From Bombardia bombarda (Eukaryota; Ascomycota; Sordariomycetes; Sordariales; Lasiosphaeriaceae): a DNA stretch of 64,000 nt. The position numbers were made by a program, and so were the translations under genes. Of the stretch, positions 22,481 through 33,630 are shown piece by piece. The stretch covers positions 5,580,001-5,644,000 of the forward strand of contig JAULSR010000002.1 in assembly GCA_030512295.1 (NCBI GenBank). Direction: 5' to 3'. Position 1 is the first letter of the stretch. Each line of letters begins with the position of its first letter. The notes beneath the pieces were generated by a model. The model worked only from the letters and a program-made list of their open reading frames with translations, searched no databases and was not told the DNA's origin.

Positions 22481-23583
22481 AGTTCTTTGACATTTTAGTC
22501 TTCGTTGGTCTGTAGGTCGAACCCCGGAGGACTGGAAACCGCCGTAGAAGAGAAAGAAGGGAGGAGAAGCGGAGAAGCGGCTTTTACAAGAATTCAACGG
22601 CTACGTTTTATTCGAAATCGAAAAAGAAATATGTTGAATATAAGGAACGAAAATAGGGCAATCCGAGTGACGGCAAGCCAGACGACGACGATTCAAACGA
22701 GGACAAGCCAACCCACCCCTGATTAGAGCTCCCGGAATATGTTGGACCAAACTCGGAGCAGTGCGCGACGCCGCGGAAAAGGAGGACGTGGAGAAAATAA
22801 AGGTGGCTCTTCAAGGCCTTAAATTCTTGCTGAGGCAGATTTGGGAGGCGAATTGTGAGGAGGGACCTGACCTTGTCAACTCAGAGGTTTTGGCTTCATT
22901 TAAATTTGGCTTCATTAAATGAGCCTCGAGTTCCTTTCTGACACTAGAGACGACTGGTACATTTATGACCGCGCCTCGGGTCTCAGAACATACTGCCATA
23001 TGTATGCCTGCGAGTTCATTCCGCTCACGACAAATAATTCGAGCGACTACATAACTGACTGCTTTGCTTTAAGCCCAAATTGAAGGGAGGTCAGCCGTAA
23101 ACATAAAAGGCTTGGACACTATTAGTTTTTTTCTTCTGTATTATTATCTGCACCAGACAACCAGCGTATCTAGATTGCAACTGATGAGTTGGTAGATTAG
23201 GTAATACAGAGCGAGTAAACTTGATTAGAAAGAGCTTTGTTCCATCTTTGGCGTGTCTGCATTTCCGTCTAATCTAAATCAAGCTTGAGAAAGGGGACAG
23301 CAATTGGAACAAGTGGGGCATTTGACCGTCTGACCGTCTTAGGCCAAGGCAGCGATTCGGGCAGGGGCTGGTTGCTCAGGCAACGGTCGGCCAGCACCGG
23401 TAAATAACTAAACCCCCCAACCATCCATCCATCCAAGCGGAGCTCTGCTCAGACTTGTCCCATTTGCGACAACCACCAACCAAACTGGACAGCCAGGTTC
23501 TCGATACCTGCCATCTGTACTGCCTTTTCCGGCGCAACACTTTTCCCTCAGCTTGCCTCTCGTCATCAAGATAGAGAGACACG

Positions 23584-25062
23584 ATGGCGACACGAACGCT
23601 CGAATCACGCTTCGAGCGCATGTCTGTTGCTGACGAGAACGACGATGGCACCCGCTCATACCAAAAGTCAAAGGTGCGTGTGTGTATCTATGTTGCATCC
23701 TTCAGTCGGGCCCCCCTTCTAACTCGATTGATTGTCAAGATTCTCGGCTCTACCACCACGACCCAGCACTCGTCGCACAGTAGCACCAGCAGACCAAACC
23801 TCTTCAAGGTCGCCCTGCAGCCGCAGAACATAAACACAGTCACGGCCACCGTAACGCTCCCATCACAGGCTGCTCAATGGAAGAACACCACCGCCCCCAG
23901 CAATCCAACCTCCCCAGGAAAGAAGGAAAAGGCGACCACAACAACAACCTCCTCAACCACAACCACCACCGCAACATCCGCCATCTCCTCCTCCTCCTCC
24001 TCCTCCTCCTCAGCCTCCGCCTCCCGCGGCTCCGACGAACTCGCCCTCACCACCAACACCGAGCGCAAATCCGGCAGCAGCCTAACCAGCAGCACCAGCA
24101 GCACCACCTACGTCGACCAGCCGCTCGTGCCCAAGCAATTCCACCTCGGCATGTTCGAGATCGGCCGGCCCCTGGGCAAAGGCAAGTTCGGGCGCGTCTA
24201 CCTCGCGCGCGAGCGCAGCAGCAACTTCATCTGCGCGCTCAAGGTCCTCTACAAGTCGGAGCTCCAGCACGGCGGCGGCGTCGAGAAGCAAGTCCGGCGC
24301 GAGATCGAGATCCAGAGCAACCTGCGGCACCCCAACATCCTCAAGCTCTACGGCCACTTCCACGACAGCAAGCGTATTTTTTTGATTCTCGAGTTCGCCG
24401 GAAAGGGCGAGCTGTACAAGCACCTGCGCCGCGAGACGCGCTTCCCCGAGTGGAAGGCGGCGCAGTACATTGCGCAGATGGCCTCCGCTTTGAGGTATTT
24501 GCATCGCAAGCATGTCATTCATCGGGACATCAAACCCGAGAATATACTCATGGGCATCCACGGGGAGATCAAGATCAGCGATTTCGGGTGGAGCGTGCAC
24601 GCGCCGAATAACCGGCGCGCGACGCTGTGCGGTACGCTGGATTATCTGCCGCCAGAGATGATTCGGTCGGGCAGTCAGGATAAGTGGTACAATGAGAAGG
24701 TGGACTTGTGGAGTCTGGGCGTGTTGACGTATGAGTTCCTGGTGGGCGAGGCGCCGTTTGAGGACACGCCGATCATGACGCAGAAGAGGATTGCGCGGGC
24801 GGATATGACGATTCCGGAGTTTGTGAGCAAGGAGGCGAAGGATTTGATCAAGAGGGTTAGTCGTGGTTTTTTTTTCTTCCTTCTTTTCCCCCTTTGTTGT
24901 CCGGTGATGTTACGGTGGCTAACTCATTTAACCACTGTTCAGCTCTTGGTGCTCGACCCCGATAAGCGTCTGCCTCTCGAGGATGTGCTGCAGCATCCCT
25001 GGATTCTGAAGCACTGTGTCAAGGGCGAGCGGGCGACGAATCGGGAGAAGGGAAGCAAGTAA
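23584..25062 (+). CDS. ark1: Aurora family serine/threonine kinase (Ipl1/Ark1)
   Basis: Mitotic kinase of the chromosomal passenger complex; corrects kinetochore attachments and phosphorylates histone H3. Three exons (23584-23673, 23740-24855, 24943-25062) give 441 aa. The N-terminal 160 residues are Ser/Thr-rich. Kinase features: P-loop GKGKFG (176-181), ATP lysine K198 (ALKVL), catalytic HRD at 291-293, DFGW from D311, and the activation segment RRATLCGTLDYLPPE with regulatory T325. RRxT followed by CGTLDYLPPEM is characteristic of Aurora kinases. Both introns (66 and 87 nt) are multiples of three and stop-free, so an unspliced transcript would still be open. Consensus splice ends and kinase alignment (LIKR joining LLVLDPDKR) support splicing. 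Confidence 0.96.
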   Translation: MATRTLESRFERMSVADENDDGTRSYQKSKVRVCIYVASFSRAPLLTRLIVKILGSTTTTQHSSHSSTSRPNLFKVALQPQNINTVTATVTLPSQAAQWKNTTAPSNPTSPGKKEKATTTTTSSTTTTTATSAISSSSSSSSSASASRGSDELALTTNTERKSGSSLTSSTSSTTYVDQPLVPKQFHLGMFEIGRPLGKGKFGRVYLARERSSNFICALKVLYKSELQHGGGVEKQVRREIEIQSNLRHPNILKLYGHFHDSKRIFLILEFAGKGELYKHLRRETRFPEWKAAQYIAQMASALRYLHRKHVIHRDIKPENILMGIHGEIKISDFGWSVHAPNNRRATLCGTLDYLPPEMIRSGSQDKWYNEKVDLWSLGVLTYEFLVGEAPFEDTPIMTQKRIARADMTIPEFVSKEAKDLIKRVSRGFFFFLLFPLCCPVMLRWLTHLTTVQLLVLDPDKRLPLEDVLQHPWILKHCVKGERATNREKGSK

Positions 25063-25585
25063 AGGAGGAAACGGTTGAAGTTAGGTGTGTGTGTGTGTGT
25101 GTGTGTGCGTGTGTTTGCATAACCTTGTAACGTATGTACAAGTGGGCGTTTTATTGAGGCATTAGCAGCCAGGGTGGATTGGGGAATTAGGACGAGCACA
25201 TGATAGTTCTGGGGCGTTGTGGAAGGGGGGGTTTTCATTTTGCTGACTGTAATGATTTCTGTTATTGGGAAAACTTTGCATATAGCAGCGACAAGAGAGA
25301 GAGAGAGAGAGAGAGAGAGTCGATTGAACAAGCCGTGTTTATTACTGCTGGAAATGAATAGTAGTACCATTTTGACGACTCCCAACTCGGGGAACCCGTG
25401 CTCAGTTTAGCTGACTGAAGGACTTTTATCATCATTACTCAGTCTCATTCTTCTTCCAAAGTGGCCACTAAGTATTTCTTCACGATGGTGGTAAATGCAT
25501 ACCGAATAATAAAGGCGTCGAAAGAGAGAAGCGGGTATTTATTTATTAGTAATACACTGGCCAAGACATACAAAGAGCAGCCGCC
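25063..25585. other. Intergenic region between convergent Aurora and ATP23 genes, with microsatellites
   Basis: A (GT)n repeat at about 25086-25108 and a (GA)n repeat at about 25294-25318, otherwise AT-rich 3' flank. No gene recognised. Confidence 0.6.
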
Positions 25586-26550
25586 TCACCGGTAAACCTC
25601 CTCAAACGGCCTCTTATCAGAAAAGCACGAGTCCCACACCTCGTTGACCACCTTCACGGCATGCACGTCGTCCTTGCACGTCGGCCGCGCCATGACCGAC
25701 GCGACGGCGCGCATGCGCACGCAGTTCTGAAACTGCTGTGTCAACGTCCAGTTGCCTCGCGTGAAGGACTCGCGCGTCCACCTGCACTCGCCGCTCAACA
25801 TGGATGCCCGGATCTGATTCCCCCCATGTAAGTCAGCCAATGCTCATCATATCAGGGGGTTAAAACGGTAGAACTCACCTCCGTACACGCCGCATGCCTC
25901 AAGTCCTTCTTCCCCACCCAATCCACCTTCCACCGCAAATGGTCCCACGCATGCACCATCTCATGCGCCAGCGTGTCCTCCAAGTGTCCCCGATTCCTCA
26001 CCTCGTTCGCGCACAGCAGTATCCCATGGTCAGGACTGAACCCCCCCGACTGCCGCACCACCTTTATCCCCCCTCCATTCCCATCAGCTGCCCCTTCCTC
26101 AGTGCTGCTGCTACCGACAACCCTGCCCGGACACCGCCTGCAGACCACATTGGTCTCGTCGAGGGTGCCGTTGAGGGCCCAGATCTTCTCGCGGAGGAAA
26201 CGCACCGTGGGCGAGTGCTGGAACAGCCAGTCGCGGTACTCTTCGCAGCGGGCGCAGTCGCGCGCCTCGTTGGCCCGGTACCGGTCCTCGCGGTAGTGCT
26301 CGATGCCCTCGCGCGTGACCTTGCCCGTGAGGATGTTGAAGTAGGTCATCCACCACTTGACGGTTGGGTCGTAGCCGGTGCGGGCGGGGTCGTTGTCGAG
26401 GAAGTGGGGGAGGGTGGTTGGTCTTGAGGGTGATGGTATTGTTGTTGATGATGGAGATATTTGGGTTGAGGAGCTGGGGGTTGTGTTGTTGTTGCTGTCT
26501 GAGGCTATTGTGCTCGACGCCGGTGGTGCTGCTGGCGTTGGCGATGCCAT
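25586..26550 (-). CDS. atp23: Mitochondrial inner membrane protease ATP23
   Basis: Metalloprotease of the intermembrane space that processes Atp6 and chaperones ATP synthase assembly in yeast. Two exons (26550-25879, 25813-25586) give 299 aa. The zinc site HEMVH is at 196-200 (TLAHEMVHAWDH). Conserved cysteines occur in DCARCEEYRDWL and VVCRRCPG, and in the C-terminal part (MLSGECRWTRES; FQNCVRMRA; PTCKDD), as expected for an oxidatively folded twin-cysteine-rich protein. The first 45 residues are a Ser/Thr/Pro-rich extension and the protein is somewhat longer than yeast Atp23. It is divergent from the glutamate 5-kinase gene. Confidence 0.95.
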
Positions 26551-27282
26551 TGTGTATATTTAATTCTCGTCCTTGCCGTTGATTGTCGTTGATGTGAACT
26601 CCTTTCTGTTCGGTTGAATATTCAACTCTGGGCTTTAGTCAATTGATTTTTCGGCCAAGTTTCACGACAGGTTCCTGGCTGTTCTGTGCTTCGTTCCCGG
26701 TGATTGGCGATGTTCTCCTTGAGCGAGTTACTTTTCCGAGATCCCGCGCCTGTTGTTGCAGGTTAAGGTATTCCAATGAACGCGGCCTGCAAGGTCCCAT
26801 CCGTAGGCCCTTGCACTGACAAGCCAAGCTACCCGCTTTCTGCCCTCCATTGTTCAGGGCGGTGAACACTAGCAGAAGACTTTCGGTGGGGCAGTTTCCC
26901 GTCGTCTTCCTTGTTCACCGATGTCGGCCAATTGATCGGCCAGGCCTCAAAAGATCAGACTCCACTCCCGACACCAGCGCCCCCCTGCGCCCTTCCACAT
27001 GTTGGACAGCGCCCTGTCATTTGGCATCCTCTTGTCTTGGTCATTGGGCTCCCAGGTCCCAATGACACCCCTGATGCGAGCCAGACACAGTCATTTTCAT
27101 ATATAATGGAGACTGACGGGAATTTATGTAAGAGCATCTCTCCCACTGCGTCATACCATAACTGAAATCTGCCCTACCCCCTGGTCATGGTCCTGCTTCT
27201 GGTTCGAGACAGGGACAGGATTGTGTATAATTCGCCTTGATTTTATTCTTGACCGTTATATTGATACTCCATTTTTGAAGCC
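26551..27282. promoter_or_regulatory. Divergent promoter region between atp23 and pro1
   Basis: About 730 bases, no supported gene. Likely contains both promoters. Confidence 0.4.
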
Positions 27283-29034
27283 ATGAGGGTCCCTCACCCT
27301 CACCACCCTCACTCCCTTGGGGTAGTGATTAAACTAGGTGAGTGGGTCGTCCCTAGCTCAACCCTGCTTGTCAGAGCACAACGGGGCGCGAGCAAAAGCA
27401 TATGGGGAAAATCATCAAGACTCCCCCGTGTAAGTCGGCAATGAAACTTCTCATAGGGCTGACATGTTTCTGTTACGCCAGGAACCAGCTCCATCGTGGA
27501 CGAAAAGAGTCATGAGCCGCTCCTCTCCATCTTGAGTCTCATTGCCGAGACGGCGGTGAAGCTGAGAAAGGAGGGCCACAAGGTCATTATTGTGTCGTCT
27601 GGCGCTATTGGTGTTGGCCTCAGGCGGATGGACGTTGAGAAGAGACCAAAGCATCTGTCAAAACTTCAAGTAGGATTTTGCCCCAACAATATCGACAATT
27701 CATTGCTTACACGTATGGCAGGCTTTGGCAGCAATCGGTCAGTGCCGGTTGATTGGGCTCTGGGATAGTCTGTTCAACCATCTCCGACAGCCCATCGCCC
27801 AGATCTTGCTCACCAGGAGTGACATTGCCGATGTAAGTGGCGCCAATATCACCAACATGGCATACGCCATCTCGAAACTTGACTGCCACTAACCACCAAC
27901 ATCCAGCGGTCGAGATATCTCAACGCCAAAAACACCATCAATGAACTGCTGGATATGGGTGTGATACCCATTGTCAATGAAAACGATACGCTGGCTGTAT
28001 CTGAGATCAAGTTCGGCGACAACGACACTCTTTCCGCCGTTACGGCCGCCATGGTCCACGCCGACTTGTTGTTTCTCATGACCGACGTCGACTGTTTGTA
28101 TGACAAGAACCCGCGGACCCACCCTGATGCCCAGCCGATCGAGGTTGTAGAAGATATTGGCATGCTCGTGGCAGACGGTAGGTGTCTTCCCACCACCAAA
28201 ACCACAACCCATACACAACACAGCAACAAACACTAACACAACCTCTCTAAACCGCAAGTCTCCTCCGCCGGCTCCTCTCTAGGAACAGGCGGCATGTCCA
28301 CCAAGATCGTCGCCGCCCGTCTCGCAACATCCGCCGGCGTCACCACGGTCATCACCCGCTCCTCGACCCCCGGCAACATCGTCAAGATCGTCAAGCACAT
28401 CCAAGCAAGCCGGTCCCCCGCCTCCCTCGCAACCCAAGCCAACGCCGAGGACGACGACCACACCACCACCGTCGACCCACTGAGCCTATTAACATCCTCC
28501 CTCCTTAACACCCTCAACACCGAACAAATCCCCCTCCATACCCGCTTCCTCCCCTCCCCCCACCCCGTCCGCGACCGCTACTTCTGGATCCTGCACGGCC
28601 TGCGCCCCCACGGGACGCTCTACATCGACAGTGGCTGCCACAAGGCCCTCATCGGCAAGGCTGGGCTCCTGCCCGTCGGCGTCCTGGGCGTCGAGGGCGT
28701 GTTTGCGCAGCAAGAGGCCGTGCGGCTCGTCGTGGTGGAGAAGAAGAAGGTCCCCGGCGCGGACGGCAAGCTGTGGGAGGGCCCGGGCGTGGAAGTCGGC
28801 AGGGCGCTTACCAACTATGCTGCGTCGGAGATTGCGCGCATCAAGGGCCGCCAGAGCACTGAGATACAGAGTCTGCTTGGGTATGCTGATAGTGAGTATG
28901 TTGCGCAGCGGGAGTCTATCAGTTTGTTTACGCACGAGAGTAGGTCGGCCTCGCCGGTTCGCGAGATGGCGACGGCGGGGTTGGAGATGCGTGGGATTAG
29001 TGGGTATGAGAGTGAGGCGGGTGTGGCGGTTTGA
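27283..29034 (+). CDS. pro1: Glutamate 5-kinase (gamma-glutamyl kinase), proline biosynthesis
   Basis: Phosphorylates L-glutamate with ATP, the first step to proline. Five exons (27283-27337, 27482-27669, 27722-27832, 27907-28177, 28259-29034; 1401 nt) give 466 aa. The amino-acid kinase domain shows LGVVIKLGTSSIVDE, VSSGAIGVGLRRM, NENDTLAVSEIKFGDNDTLS and MTDVDCLYDKNP. The last exon adds GTGGMSTKI, then a Ser/Asn-rich linker and a C-terminal PUA domain starting near GTLYIDSGCHKALIGKAGLL, as in yeast Pro1 and bacterial ProB. The first exon is short: MRVPHPHHPHS leads straight into the kinase fold. The Gly of the usual TDVDGLY is Cys here, a common fungal variant. Proline feedback inhibition is known for the family but not visible in sequence. 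Confidence 0.95.
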
Positions 29035-29448
29035 GGAGGGAATAGATCAACGAGGCATTAGACTTATGGGCAGGCATGGCGTCAATTAGGCCATAGACAA
29101 AAAGGTAAAATAGTATATATAAACAGCCTGTGGTATCTTTGCATTTGCGCGGCTCGGCTCGGCTCGGCTCGGCTTCTTTGTTGTTGCTATTTGTTGTCGT
29201 ATGGGTCGATAAGGGCCGGCTTTTCTTTTTCTGGTGTGGTTTTCTCCCAACTTGATATTAAATTTCAAATACCCAGATTTCCCATTATCTCTAAGGGTCC
29301 TCAACGCCTATGACGCCAACCATCTAACCACCACCCTTCCCCACCATGTCCATATCTTTTTGTTATGACCGATTGACTTTGCACATATTTCGTCGCAAAC
29401 CATTCATCTCTTTTCCAGTTTCTTTTTTTCCCAATAAATACCACCAAC
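29035..29448. other. Convergent 3' flanks of pro1 and nip7
   Basis: Contains a perfect (CGGCT) pentamer run at about 29149-29173. No gene. Confidence 0.6.
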
Positions 29449-30087
29449 CTAACCAGCAAAAAGCGTATCCTCATCACGGAGATACTCGCCGCAGTCAGCC
29501 TGCCTGAAGCACACAATGCCCGTCGGGTCCAGACGTCTCGCCTCGGCCGTACTCCTCGCCGTCACGCCGAACCCGAGCGGAATATCAGCCATGCTGTACA
29601 CCACACAGCCCGAGTGCTCGGGGCAGTCCTCGGTCTGGCGGCCGACGTGCGCCTTGACCACGTTGGACCCGTACAGGAACGGCTGCGCGCCGTTCTCCTT
29701 GACCCAGATCTTGTAGCGCGCGTGCTCGGCCAGGACGGGCACTAGTAACAGAGAGTCAGAAACATAAATATCAAAAAGGAATGGTGGTGGAGAGGGAGGG
29801 GGAGGGGGGGGGGGGGGAAGAAACGCACACGCTGTGATGTGCAGTCTGAATTTGCCCGTCTTGGTGAGCTTGCCGAGGCAGGTGCCCAGGCTCAGCAGGG
29901 CGTCACGGCTGACGCTCGTGGCCATGTTGGCGACCGACAGGCGCACATAGTAGACGCGCGCGTGGTTGAGCCGGAACACGTAGCGGTCGCCGTCGTCGAG
30001 GGGCGCGATCAGGCCCTTGAGGTCGGACAGGTACGTCGCGAGCTTGGAGAAGACAATCTTTGTCTCCTCTTCTGTTAAGGGGCGCAT
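29449..30087 (-). CDS. nip7: 60S ribosome biogenesis factor NIP7
   Basis: Small nucleolar protein needed for 27S pre-rRNA processing and 60S assembly; binds Nop8 and RNA. Two exons (30087-29829 and 29741-29449; 552 nt) give 183 aa, the usual size. The N-terminus MRPLTEEETKIVFSKLATYL is diagnostic. The C-terminal PUA domain runs from KENGAQPFLYGSNVVKAHVG to GFGVTARSTAEAR. The 87-bp intron joins HITA to LPVLAEHARYKIW and carries a very long C-tract on the sense strand (14 consecutive G at 29804-29817 on plus). The donor gtgcgt was preferred over an overlapping gtgtgc because only it keeps frame. Confidence 0.96.
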   Translation of the reverse strand: MRPLTEEETKIVFSKLATYLSDLKGLIAPLDDGDRYVFRLNHARVYYVRLSVANMATSVSRDALLSLGTCLGKLTKTGKFRLHITACAFLPPPPPPPPSPPPFLFDIYVSDSLLLVPVLAEHARYKIWVKENGAQPFLYGSNVVKAHVGRQTEDCPEHSGCVVYSMADIPLGFGVTARSTAEARRLDPTGIVCFRQADCGEYLRDEDTLFAG

Positions 30088-31163
30088 CTTGGCGGGTTTC
30101 TATTGCTTCTATATGCGCGAGGAAGTTTTTAGTTTGGCGTGGTGGTGGTGAAGGTGGTGGTAATGGCGAACAGGTTGTGTTGATAAGTGACGCTTGATAT
30201 CGTCGATAGCAGTCGCAGCAAGCAGCAAAAGAGCATGCAGGAAAAATTAACATTTATTTTTTTTGAGACCAGTAGCAGCACCCCACTCTATCGATCTGCG
30301 GGGGACCTGTCTTAGCTTTGTTTCGCCCCACTATTACCCGTCTCACCGAGGTGAAGGCAATGAGAAGGAGGTATCCACTCCCGTCGGTGTGCGCCTCGCG
30401 GGACTTCAGCTCCTTCCACTCCACCCGTTCGACTGCCCGGAAGCTAAGCAGCATAAAAGGTTCACGGACCAGCCAGAAGCGCTACCCTATTCCACGTTCA
30501 GAGATCGTTGGTTTTACTTCGTACCCACATTCATAGCATTCCCTTGTTGAAATTTACTTCAATCTTCTCCTGATATATGAAGTTCTTCGTGCATAGTCTT
30601 TCGAGCCTTCTCCCGAGTCCAACTCACATACCATCAAGCCAATGTCCTCTAAATGTGCAAGTATATGATCAACAGCTAATATAATCGATGTCTTTGTGAG
30701 GAAACGATATTGAGCCTGCGATGCTTTATTCTTCATATACAGTTCCTAACAAATCAGTAGAAAGGTATTTATAAATGTTGAAGGAGTTTAGTAGTGGTAG
30801 GAGAATAAAAAGAATCAACAGAAAAGAAACAAATGAAATTGAAATAAACTCCTGACCCAATGTATTGGTGAATAATAACGCAATGCTCCGTGCCACCGCC
30901 CTTAGAATACCATATAAAGTTCCGCCAGAGGCCCAACCCAGATAAAAGTCCACCACACCCCAAACACGCAACACTAACCTGCCAACGAACTTGATTCTGT
31001 CTTTCCAGCTTTGGACTTCACCCCGCCGCTCTCTAAGAAACAAGAAAGATGTACTTTCTATCATACCATGTAACAACTAGGTGCTCTTCCCTTTTTTCCT
31101 CTTTCAGCAAGAAAACCCCATCCCTCTCAACCAAAACAAGTATTGTACCACCACCATCAAGAT
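30088..31163. other. Intergenic region upstream of nip7 and downstream of the NIPA gene
   Basis: About 1.1 kb with the nip7 promoter at its left end. A T-run at about 30257-30264. No ORF with recognisable content. Confidence 0.45.
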
Positions 31164-33538
31164 TTATAACCCCTCAGCACTACTTCCCGGATCACTCTGC
31201 CTCTGTCTATTGAGCACCCCACCAAAAACCGCTCTCCCTTGCGCAGCCTCCCTGTCCCCCCTCTCACTCTCACCCCCCTCCCCCTCCCCCTCATCATTAG
31301 TATTCCTCCTCCCCCTCTTCTTCCCGCCGCCGCCGCCCACACCAAACAACTCCCCAAGTGTATGACTCAAACTCCTCGCCCTGCCTCTGAACCCTGCCCC
31401 TTTTACACCCTCGCCATACTCACCAAGCATCTGCTGCTGCTGCTGCTCAACAGCACTGACAATCCCACCCCTCCCGTCTTCTAAATCATCCAGTATCTCG
31501 TCCTGCGGCACATACAGACTATTCCGCAAGCTCGGCCTGCTCTGGCGGGACGTTATCCTGCGCATCGTGGGGCTGTCGCCACCGCCGCCACCGCCACCGC
31601 CGCCGCCGCCCATGTGGGCGAGCAGCTTATCGGCCACCACGGCCGTGACGGTCGATGAGAAGGGCGAGGGCGAGATCATGGTGCCGCCAAAGTGGTGACG
31701 GTTCGAGGCGCTGGGAGGGGCGCGGGGTGTCATGGGTCGCTCCTGTACTGGTGTTGAGGCGATGACGGTGTTGGTGTTGTTATTTGCTGATGTTATGGTG
31801 GTGGATGATGGCGAGTTTATAGAAATGCCAATGATGGATTGATGTGGTGGTAGTTCGCTGTCGGACACGGCCACCGAGTGTGTCGTGGAGGCGACCGAGT
31901 CTGAGGAGATGGTGTGCGGGCCGATGCCAGGGTGTAGTGGCGGGCCGAGAGTAGACGTTACATTAGTATCCCTCCAGGGGCTGCCGAAAAGCGGCGAGCC
32001 ATCGCTGCCGTCTTCGGGAAAAGAGCCCTTCTGATTCGGGGTCACTGCAGGGGCCCGTAGCGTCGGGAAGCCGTTGCCCGATAGAACCGCTATGGGTTTG
32101 TTGATGTTCTCCTTGAAACTAACACGGGAGGACCTCCGCGGTCTCGCCGAGTCGCTAGCACGACGAGCTGACTGCTGCTGCTGGGGTGTCTGGGGCGCCG
32201 CGGGGCCCTGTTCTGAAAGATTAATAGTCTCCTCGATGCCCTCGGCATCGGAGAGCGTGTCATCCTCCTCCTCGGGATCGTGCCGCGGCCTGCCACTGGT
32301 GATGAGGAAGACGCCAAAGAATGTAAAGAGACAGCCGCCGATGAACTTGACCGCCTGCTCGCCCGTCGTGCGCTCAAAGTCTCGGTACAGGACCGCGCTG
32401 CCGATAATCACAGACAGGGTGAAGAGAACAAATTGGATGGGAATGACTTGAGTAGAGTCGAAACGCTGCAGCGCCTTGTTGACATAGCGGACCTGCATCA
32501 CGGCGGTGGAGAGAAGCACAAATAGTAAAACGTAGGTGACGGGCGTGGTGAATGCGCCCAGCAATGTCGATGAGAGCATGGACGAAACGCCCTTGGTGGC
32601 CAGGGCAGTGTAGCCGCCTTTAAAGATTCTGGTTAGCAACAGCTCCATGTAGCACAACGAAATCTGGTGAGAGAGCGATCCAACACATACCAAATAGTCC
32701 AACAAGACCCAGATCTATCAGGATAGTCCGGTTTCCATACTTCGGGCTCGCCCACATAAGAAGCACAATAAGCGCGCAGCTGATACCCATGTAGATCTCA
32801 AACTCCATGGTCGTGATAGCGTCCCACACCTCGTGCGGGCCCAGCTTGATCTCCTCCTGCTTTGCGCTCAACACAATAATCACCGCGCCGGCGACGGCAA
32901 TAACGACGCCGAAAAAGTCTCGCCGCCTGAATATCTCCTTGAAAAAGATGGGCGCGATAATGCAGTTCGAGACAAGCGCGACGACGCCGAGCGGGCTCAC
33001 GATGGACGCCGGGGCAAAGCCGTAGGCCAAAAAGTTGCCCATCTCGCCCACCGTGATCAGCACCTGGCCCAGCCACCAGTACGGGTCCTTGAGATACGAG
33101 GATGATGTGGCCTCCTCCTTGCGGTCGTCGTCTTCGTCGTCTGAGCATTCCGTCGTCCAGCGCGAATCGCCCGACCGGAAGGACTGGGTAAGTGGGTCCG
33201 TTTCTTGCGCGTCATCGTCGGTGTCGTCGTCGACGAGGGGACCTTGGTGGCGTTGTTGTTGGCGACCAGCCCCGTTCCGTCTCCCTGGTAGGCTCCTGTC
33301 TGAGCCGTTCGGCGTGCCCGCGGCACCATAACCTCCTCCACCTCGGCCGCCGTCAGCTCTGGCGCTGGCGGCATTCTTCATGGCCTGTTTCGCGGCAGCG
33401 CGCACCTGAGCGCGCTGGCGGTTCAGGCGGATGTGGGCGTATCGCTGGACATTGAGGGCGAGGGCGATCAGAATGTTGCCGGAGATGGCGGTGATGATGC
33501 CGATCAGAGAGGACCAGTTCTGGAGGTGGTCTTTTGGA

Positions 33539-33573
<35 letters not shown>

Positions 33574-33630
33574 TGGAGGGTGATCGAGGTTGGGCGCTGG
33601 CGCTGCTGGTGGAAGGTCGACGAGATACAT
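31164..33630 (-). CDS. NIPA-like magnesium transporter (DUF803)
   Basis: Multi-pass membrane protein of the drug/metabolite transporter superfamily; animal NIPA proteins carry Mg2+. Two exons (33630-32691 and 32617-31164; 2394 nt) give 797 aa. The first transmembrane helix is SLIGIITAISGNILIALALN (about 41-60). It is followed by a roughly 120-residue hydrophilic insertion, then the core helices (WWLGQVLITVGEMGNFLAYG, SIVSPLGVVALVSNCIIAPI, FGVVIAVAGAVIIVLSAK and others). The final 380 residues are disordered, with poly-Gly and poly-Gln tracts. The N-terminus also has about eleven consecutive glycines from a GCC repeat (plus strand 33541-33572). Most members lack such long tails, so the tail is probably regulatory. 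Metal specificity is inferred from the family. Confidence 0.9.

Larger units (their letters stand above)
21223..23583. other. 2.4-kb gene-poor region between TIP41 and Aurora kinase
   Basis: No intact gene. It holds imperfect tandem repeats near 21641-21738, a decayed reading frame at about 22090-22480 and further broken coding-like stretches to about 22920, then AT-richer sequence. The last 200 bases are pyrimidine-rich Aurora leader. Base composition is more AT-rich than its flanks, consistent with relaxed selection. Confidence 0.5.
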
